Translations under genes and position numbers: made by a program | The notes under the pieces: generated by a model | Databases searched by the model: none | The model's input: only the letters and a program-made list of their open reading frames with translations | Told to the model about the DNA's origin: nothing | Shown here: in pieces, positions 7,433-10,559 of the stretch | Position numbering within the stretch: position 1 is the first letter of the stretch | How the letters are laid out: the number at the start of each line of letters is the position of its first letter | Assembly: GCA_937868675.1 (NCBI GenBank) | Contig: CALMNJ010000232.1 | Span: forward strand, 1 to 10,559 | Source: an uncultured Bacteroidota bacterium | GTDB taxonomy: Bacteria > Bacteroidota > Bacteroidia > B-17B0 > Aurantibacillaceae | Direction: 5' to 3' | Length of the DNA stretch: 10,559 nucleotides

Positions 7433-8056
7433 TTACACTGCCGGATAGTAAACTACCTTTTTGGTTTCAAAAAAGGATTCCTCAAAAAAATCTTTCAATT
7501 CAAAAAAGCGGGCTCTGGAATAAAAGCTTCCAAATTCTTCCTGCAAATCGCCTCCTTTAAGATAGAGGATTCCGTTTGACAGAGCGTTGCGCTGAGGTTT
7601 TGAAAACTTATTTTTTACCCATCCGTAAAATTCCGGAAACGCCGTTACAGCACGGCTTACTATGAAATCAAACTTATCAGTTACGGTTTCGGCACGGGCC
7701 TGATAGGCTTTTACATTTTTTATTTCAAGAGTACGGCATACTTCCTCAACAACCTTTATTTTTTTGCCAATGCTGTCAACCAGAACAAATTCGCTGTCGG
7801 GAAACATAATGGCCAGTGGAATGCCGGGGAAACCGCCACCTGTGCCTACATCCAAAACTCGGCTGCCGGCCGTAAACCGGATTACCCTGGCAATGGCCAG
7901 TGAGTGAAGCACGTGGTGTTCGTAGAATTTATCCATGTCCTTGCGCGAAATAACATTGATGCGGCTGTTCCATAACTCATAGGCAGCATGCATCGCCTCA
8001 AGCTGTTGCCGCTGAGTTGCGTTTAACTCCGGAAAGTATTTAAGGATGAGATCCAA
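7433..8056 (-). CDS. rsmG: 16S rRNA (guanine-527-N7)-methyltransferase
   Basis: RsmG (formerly GidB) transfers a methyl group from S-adenosylmethionine to N7 of G527 in 16S rRNA. In other bacteria its loss gives low-level streptomycin resistance. The 207 residues have the usual length. Visible motifs are the N-terminal KYFPEL and WNSRINVISRKD, HHVLHSLAIA (48-56), the SAM-binding loop VLDVGTGGGFPGIPLA (67-82), the acidic D94 in VLVDSIGKK, the ARAE stretch at 120-123 and SRAV at 134-137. The start is TTG (8056-8054). No ATG or GTG is available nearby in frame, and the family normally begins at this point, just before the KYFPEL segment. An AGAAGG site lies about 11 bases upstream, inside the end of the sigma-factor gene. 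Only one base separates that gene's TGA from the TTG, so translational coupling is likely. It converges on aroC. Confidence 0.96.
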   Translation of the reverse strand: MDLILKYFPELNATQRQQLEAMHAAYELWNSRINVISRKDMDKFYEHHVLHSLAIARVIRFTAGSRVLDVGTGGGFPGIPLAIMFPDSEFVLVDSIGKKIKVVEEVCRTLEIKNVKAYQARAETVTDKFDFIVSRAVTAFPEFYGWVKNKFSKPQRNALSNGILYLKGGDLQEEFGSFYSRARFFELKDFFEESFFETKKVVYYPAV

Positions 8057-8057
8057 A

Positions 8058-8684
8058 TCAGTATTTACCTTCTCCGCTTTTGAGGGCGTGGTAAAGCAAG
8101 TCGCGGGCCCTGAACAATTGCGCCTTTATGGTGCCAATTGGAAGCCCCAGTTTTTTTGAGATTTCCTCGTGGCTCATTTCCTGAAAATAAAAGAGCTCTA
8201 TCATTTCCTTATACTTGGGTTTAAGATTATCCACCAGCAGGCGGATTTTTTCTATTTTTTGTTTGCGTATGAAGTGTTCTTCCGGATCAAGCACGGCAGA
8301 TTTAATATTTGCCGCGTGGTCAGGGCTTTCATTGTCTTCGCTGCGGTGATCAATGGATATGGAAGATTTTAATTTCTTACGGCGGATAAAATCAATGGCA
8401 TTGTTGCTTGCGATTTTAAACAACCATGTACTGAACGCATATTCGGGGCTATACTGATCCAGTTTTTTGAAAGCCCGGCCAAATGCTTCAATTGTGAGAT
8501 CTTCGGCGTCATCGCGGTTGTTGCACATTTTCATCATCATGAAGAAAACGCTTTCGCGGTAGCGCTGAAGCAGTTCTGCATACGCTTTCTGATCACCCTC
8601 TTTAAGAGCCCGTGTTACCAGACCGTAGTCGTAAACGGCCTTGGTGGTAAGTTTCTGTTCATTCTCCTGGTTTAGCGGTTCCAT
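8058..8684 (-). CDS. ECF-type (sigma-70 family) RNA polymerase sigma factor
   Basis: The 208-residue product has the two-domain layout of extracytoplasmic-function sigma factors. Region 2 is at about 35-105, with DDAEDLTIEAFGRAFKKL and FSTWLFKIASNNAIDFIRRKK, which would bind core polymerase and the -10 region. A charged linker (about 106-140) precedes region 4 at about 145-200, whose helix-turn-helix SHEEISKKLGLPIGTIKAQLFRAR would bind the -35 region. The first 25 residues are an extra polar tail. No anti-sigma factor or FecR-type gene is adjacent, so regulation by a neighbouring membrane anti-sigma is not supported here. The ATG start (8684) lies inside the end of the glycosyltransferase gene, overlapping it by 13 bases, and rsmG follows after one base. 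That points to one cotranscribed, translationally coupled unit. I do not assign a specific regulon or symbol. Confidence 0.93.
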   Translation of the reverse strand: MEPLNQENEQKLTTKAVYDYGLVTRALKEGDQKAYAELLQRYRESVFFMMMKMCNNRDDAEDLTIEAFGRAFKKLDQYSPEYAFSTWLFKIASNNAIDFIRRKKLKSSISIDHRSEDNESPDHAANIKSAVLDPEEHFIRKQKIEKIRLLVDNLKPKYKEMIELFYFQEMSHEEISKKLGLPIGTIKAQLFRARDLLYHALKSGEGKY

Positions 8685-9814
8685 TTTTCAGGCTTATAAA
8701 ACAGTTTTGTTATATGAAAGATAGGATAAATCAGCAACATTGTCAATTCGTAAAACGGAGCACCAATTAACAAATCCCTTTCGGCCAGTCTTTGGCTGGC
8801 TTTGTTTAATAAGGCATATTGCACAATGATCTTCAGAATCAGAATAATGGGAAGCAGCAAAAGGGTGTTCACCGAAAAACAAAGGCCCGCAAGTCCGGCA
8901 TAAAACGCATACTGTGAAAAATAATTAAACATCAGTGCTGCTTTGGAGGAGGAGGAATAGAGCGGGGCGGTGGTTAAATGACGTGCTTTTTGTATGCGCC
9001 ACTCTTTGAATGTTTTTTTTGGATTGGAGTATGTAATGGCATCGGTGCTGATGCAAACGTCAACATTGCCGGCTGTAGCGGCATGGTTCACAAAAAGGTC
9101 ATCGTCACCCGATTGAATGTGGTAATGGGTCGAAAATCCTTTCAGCCGAAAAAACAAATCGGAAGTGTAGGCCATGTTGCGCCCCACTCCCATGTAGGCC
9201 CTTCCCTTAATAGCTGCCGAAAGAAACTGAACCGCAATGGCAAAGGTATCGAAGCGGATAAGGCGGTTCAGAAAACCAGTCTTTTTTTCGTAAGCGCCGT
9301 AGCCAAGCACAATTTCGCGGCTTTCCGAAAAACCGGCGGCCATTTCGGCAAGCCATTGGTTGGAAGCCGGATAACAATCGGCATCGGTAAACAGGAGACG
9401 CTTATATTTTGCGGCTTTGATGCCAACCAAAATGGCAAACTTTTTACCGTGTTTGTAATAAGCATCTTCTTTTATGTTGGCTTTTCGCAGGTTCGGGAAA
9501 ATTTTCGCAAACTCATCTATCACGTGCTCGGTGTTGTCCCAGCTGCAATCGTTAACCACCACCACTTCAAATTCGGGATACTCCTGCGTAAGCACCTTGG
9601 GCAAAAACTCAGTAAGGTTTTCGTCCTCGTTTCGGGCACAGATAATAATCGAAACAGGATCCAGCGACGACGTGGTGTTAAGCCGTCTGGCCTTAAAAAG
9701 CGACAGTGGTAAAAAAATGTAAAGATAGTTTATGGTAATGAGCGCAAATCCAAGGCAGGCACACATTGTCAACAATTCGGGCAAACCGAATGCTTTGAAC
9801 TCGGGGAACAACAT
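8672..9814 (-). CDS. Family 2 glycosyltransferase, membrane-associated
   Basis: This is a probable processive or membrane-bound sugar transferase acting at the cytoplasmic membrane; acceptor and sugar are unknown. An N-terminal membrane segment (LLTMCACLGFALITINYLYI) is followed by the GT-A domain beginning VSIIICARNEDENL. Further motifs are VVVVNDCSWDNT, the metal-binding DAD in LLFTDADCYP, SGDDDLF as the probable catalytic acid region, and a KARHL stretch where Q/RxxRW-type motifs sit in related enzymes. Two or three C-terminal hydrophobic segments follow (about YAFYAGLAGLCF, LLLLPIILILKIIVQY, ELTMLLIYPIFHI). I place the start at the ATG 9814 (380 residues). The frame is open to a GTG at 9841 (389 residues), but a perfect minus-strand TAAATTTG promoter element at 9827-9820 lies between the two and fits transcription from near 9814. 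The 3' end overlaps the sigma-factor gene. Confidence 0.9.
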   Translation of the reverse strand: MLFPEFKAFGLPELLTMCACLGFALITINYLYIFLPLSLFKARRLNTTSSLDPVSIIICARNEDENLTEFLPKVLTQEYPEFEVVVVNDCSWDNTEHVIDEFAKIFPNLRKANIKEDAYYKHGKKFAILVGIKAAKYKRLLFTDADCYPASNQWLAEMAAGFSESREIVLGYGAYEKKTGFLNRLIRFDTFAIAVQFLSAAIKGRAYMGVGRNMAYTSDLFFRLKGFSTHYHIQSGDDDLFVNHAATAGNVDVCISTDAITYSNPKKTFKEWRIQKARHLTTAPLYSSSSKAALMFNYFSQYAFYAGLAGLCFSVNTLLLLPIILILKIIVQYALLNKASQRLAERDLLIGAPFYELTMLLIYPIFHITKLFYKPEKWNR

Positions 9815-9819
9815 ATATA

Positions 9820-9827
9820 CAAATTTA
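9820..9827 (-). promoter_or_regulatory. Bacteroidota -7 promoter element of the glycosyltransferase-sigma-rsmG unit
   Basis: On the minus strand this reads TAAATTTG, a perfect TAnnTTTG match, followed after 5 bases (TATAT) by the ATG at 9814. A TTTTG at 9848-9844 is a possible -33 element, but its 16-base gap is somewhat short. The expected transcription start is at or beside the ATG, and this is the reason for preferring that start over the GTG at 9841. Confidence 0.6.
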
Positions 9828-9853
9828 TCGAGCCTCAACACTGCAAAATGGGA

Positions 9854-9861
9854 TATATTTG
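9854..9861 (+). promoter_or_regulatory. Bacteroidota -7 promoter element before the HAD phosphatase gene
   Basis: TATATTTG matches TAnnTTTG exactly and lies 66 bases before the ATG at 9928, giving a leader of roughly 60 bases. No good -33 box is visible at the usual distance. It lies back to back with the minus-strand element at 9827-9820, with 26 bases between them, so the two divergent promoters may compete or share control. Confidence 0.5.
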
Positions 9862-9927
9862 CATTTATTAAACAAAGAAATTAACAAATCTGGTGGCTTA
9901 AATCTTAGTGCCAGGGAGATAATAAGT

Positions 9928-10559
9928 ATGCAGCCTGCAATAATTTTTGACATGGATGGAGTGGTGGTTGATAGCGAACCCCTGTGGCGCCGGGCCATGG
10001 TAAAAGGATTTACCGAACTGGGTATTGGTTTTACAGAAAACGATTGCCGCCGCACCACGGGTAAGCGCTTTAATGACGTGGTGGCTTTTTGGCTCGAATA
10101 CCACAAACTAAGCCGGATAAGTGCGCAGGAACTTGAAACGCGCATCATTGATTATCTAATTGATCTTATAAACAACGAAGGCGTGGCGATTGACGGAGCG
10201 ATTGATTTAATTCATCATTGCCGTGCAAAAGGGTTTGTACTGGGGCTGGCCACCTCATCGTCAACCCGCATTATCCGGGTGGTGTTAAAAAAACTAAATC
10301 TCGAACATTGTTTTAACGCCATCACCTCTGCCGAACACCTTGAGCATGGAAAACCCCATCCTGAAGTTTTTTTGCAATGTGCTGCCGAACTTGGCTGTTT
10401 GCCGGCCCAATGCATTGTAATAGAAGACTCGCTCAATGGCGTGATAGCTGCGCTGGCTGCACAAATGAAGGTGATAGCAGTACCCGATGCGGAACACGCA
10501 GACCGGCCTCAGTTTTGCGTTGCAAACCGTCAATGCAGCAACATGTACGAGGCCGGCCG
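9928..10559 (+). CDS. HAD-superfamily sugar-phosphate phosphatase, 3'-truncated (HxpB/YniC-like)
   Basis: The frame is open from the ATG at 9928 to the window end: 210 complete codons and two further bases. It starts with the HAD motif I IIFDMDGVVVDSEPLW (nucleophile D8, acid/base D10). An alpha-helical cap follows, then motif II in GLATSSS (T109/S110), motif III K142 in HGKPHPEVFL and motif IV E166-D167 in VIEDSLNG. The DSEPLWRRA start, the SAEHLEHGKPHPEVFLQCA stretch and the length (about 220 residues expected) resemble E. coli YniC/HxpB, a hexitol and 2-deoxyglucose-6-phosphate phosphatase, better than a beta-phosphoglucomutase. That assignment is from recalled sequence. Only about the last 10 residues should be missing. 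An AGGGAG at 9913-9918, 9 bases before the ATG, is the clearest Shine-Dalgarno-like site in the window, and no in-frame ATG lies upstream. The substrate is inferred, not shown. Confidence 0.88.
   Translation, partial: MQPAIIFDMDGVVVDSEPLWRRAMVKGFTELGIGFTENDCRRTTGKRFNDVVAFWLEYHKLSRISAQELETRIIDYLIDLINNEGVAIDGAIDLIHHCRAKGFVLGLATSSSTRIIRVVLKKLNLEHCFNAITSAEHLEHGKPHPEVFLQCAAELGCLPAQCIVIEDSLNGVIAALAAQMKVIAVPDAEHADRPQFCVANRQCSNMYEAG

Noticed and set aside
7456..7476. Inverted repeat CCTTTTT/AAAAAGG near the aroC/rsmG junction as a terminator
   Set aside because: The stem is almost all A/T with only two G-C pairs, has no T-tract after it, and lies in the coding 3' end of rsmG. I see no clear intrinsic terminator between these convergent genes.
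8978..9712. Long plus-strand open frame of 244 codons
   Set aside because: It lies fully opposite the glycosyltransferase gene, whose motifs (DAD, GDDD) are clear. The antisense product is basic with no recognisable domain or leader.

Overview
The window looks like ordinary chromosomal DNA of a Bacteroidota (Bacteroidetes) bacterium. The signs are a TonB-dependent receptor with an N-terminal carboxypeptidase-regulatory-like domain followed by a DUF4249-type lipoprotein, short A/T-rich leaders mostly without Shine-Dalgarno sites, and promoter -7 elements of the form TAnnTTTG. I cannot name the species. No tRNA, rRNA, CRISPR array, insertion sequence, prophage or defence gene was seen, and I found no convincing new biological system.

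Layout. (1) Positions 1-689 hold the 3' part of a coiled-coil surface/adhesin-like protein. It converges on hutI (imidazolonepropionase, minus strand, 738-1988) through a strong bidirectional terminator at 708-739. (2) A 117-bp divergent region with a 12-bp perfect palindrome precedes a TonB-dependent receptor (2106-4460) and a lipoprotein gene four bases after it (4465-5349). These two probably act together in outer-membrane uptake of an unknown ligand. (3) After a 250-bp gap with no clear feature comes a small secreted outer-membrane beta-barrel protein (5600-6310). (4) aroC (chorismate synthase, 6343-7425) has a perfect TATCTTTG box ending only 4 bases before its ATG. (5) A compact minus-strand cluster reads in the order glycosyltransferase (start near 9814), ECF-type sigma factor (8684-8058) and rsmG (8056-7433), with a 13-base overlap and then a 1-base gap. 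(6) Divergent from that cluster, a HAD-family sugar-phosphate phosphatase (9928 onward) runs off the window end.

Functionally this is a mixture: histidine degradation (hutI), nutrient uptake at the envelope (receptor plus lipoprotein), the last shared step of aromatic amino acid synthesis (aroC), ribosome modification (rsmG), transcription control (sigma factor), envelope glycan synthesis (glycosyltransferase) and sugar-phosphate dephosphorylation. The points most worth following are two -7 elements placed so close to the ATG that the transcripts should be leaderless or nearly so (aroC and the glycosyltransferase), the palindrome just before the receptor start, and the coupling of a sigma factor to rsmG.
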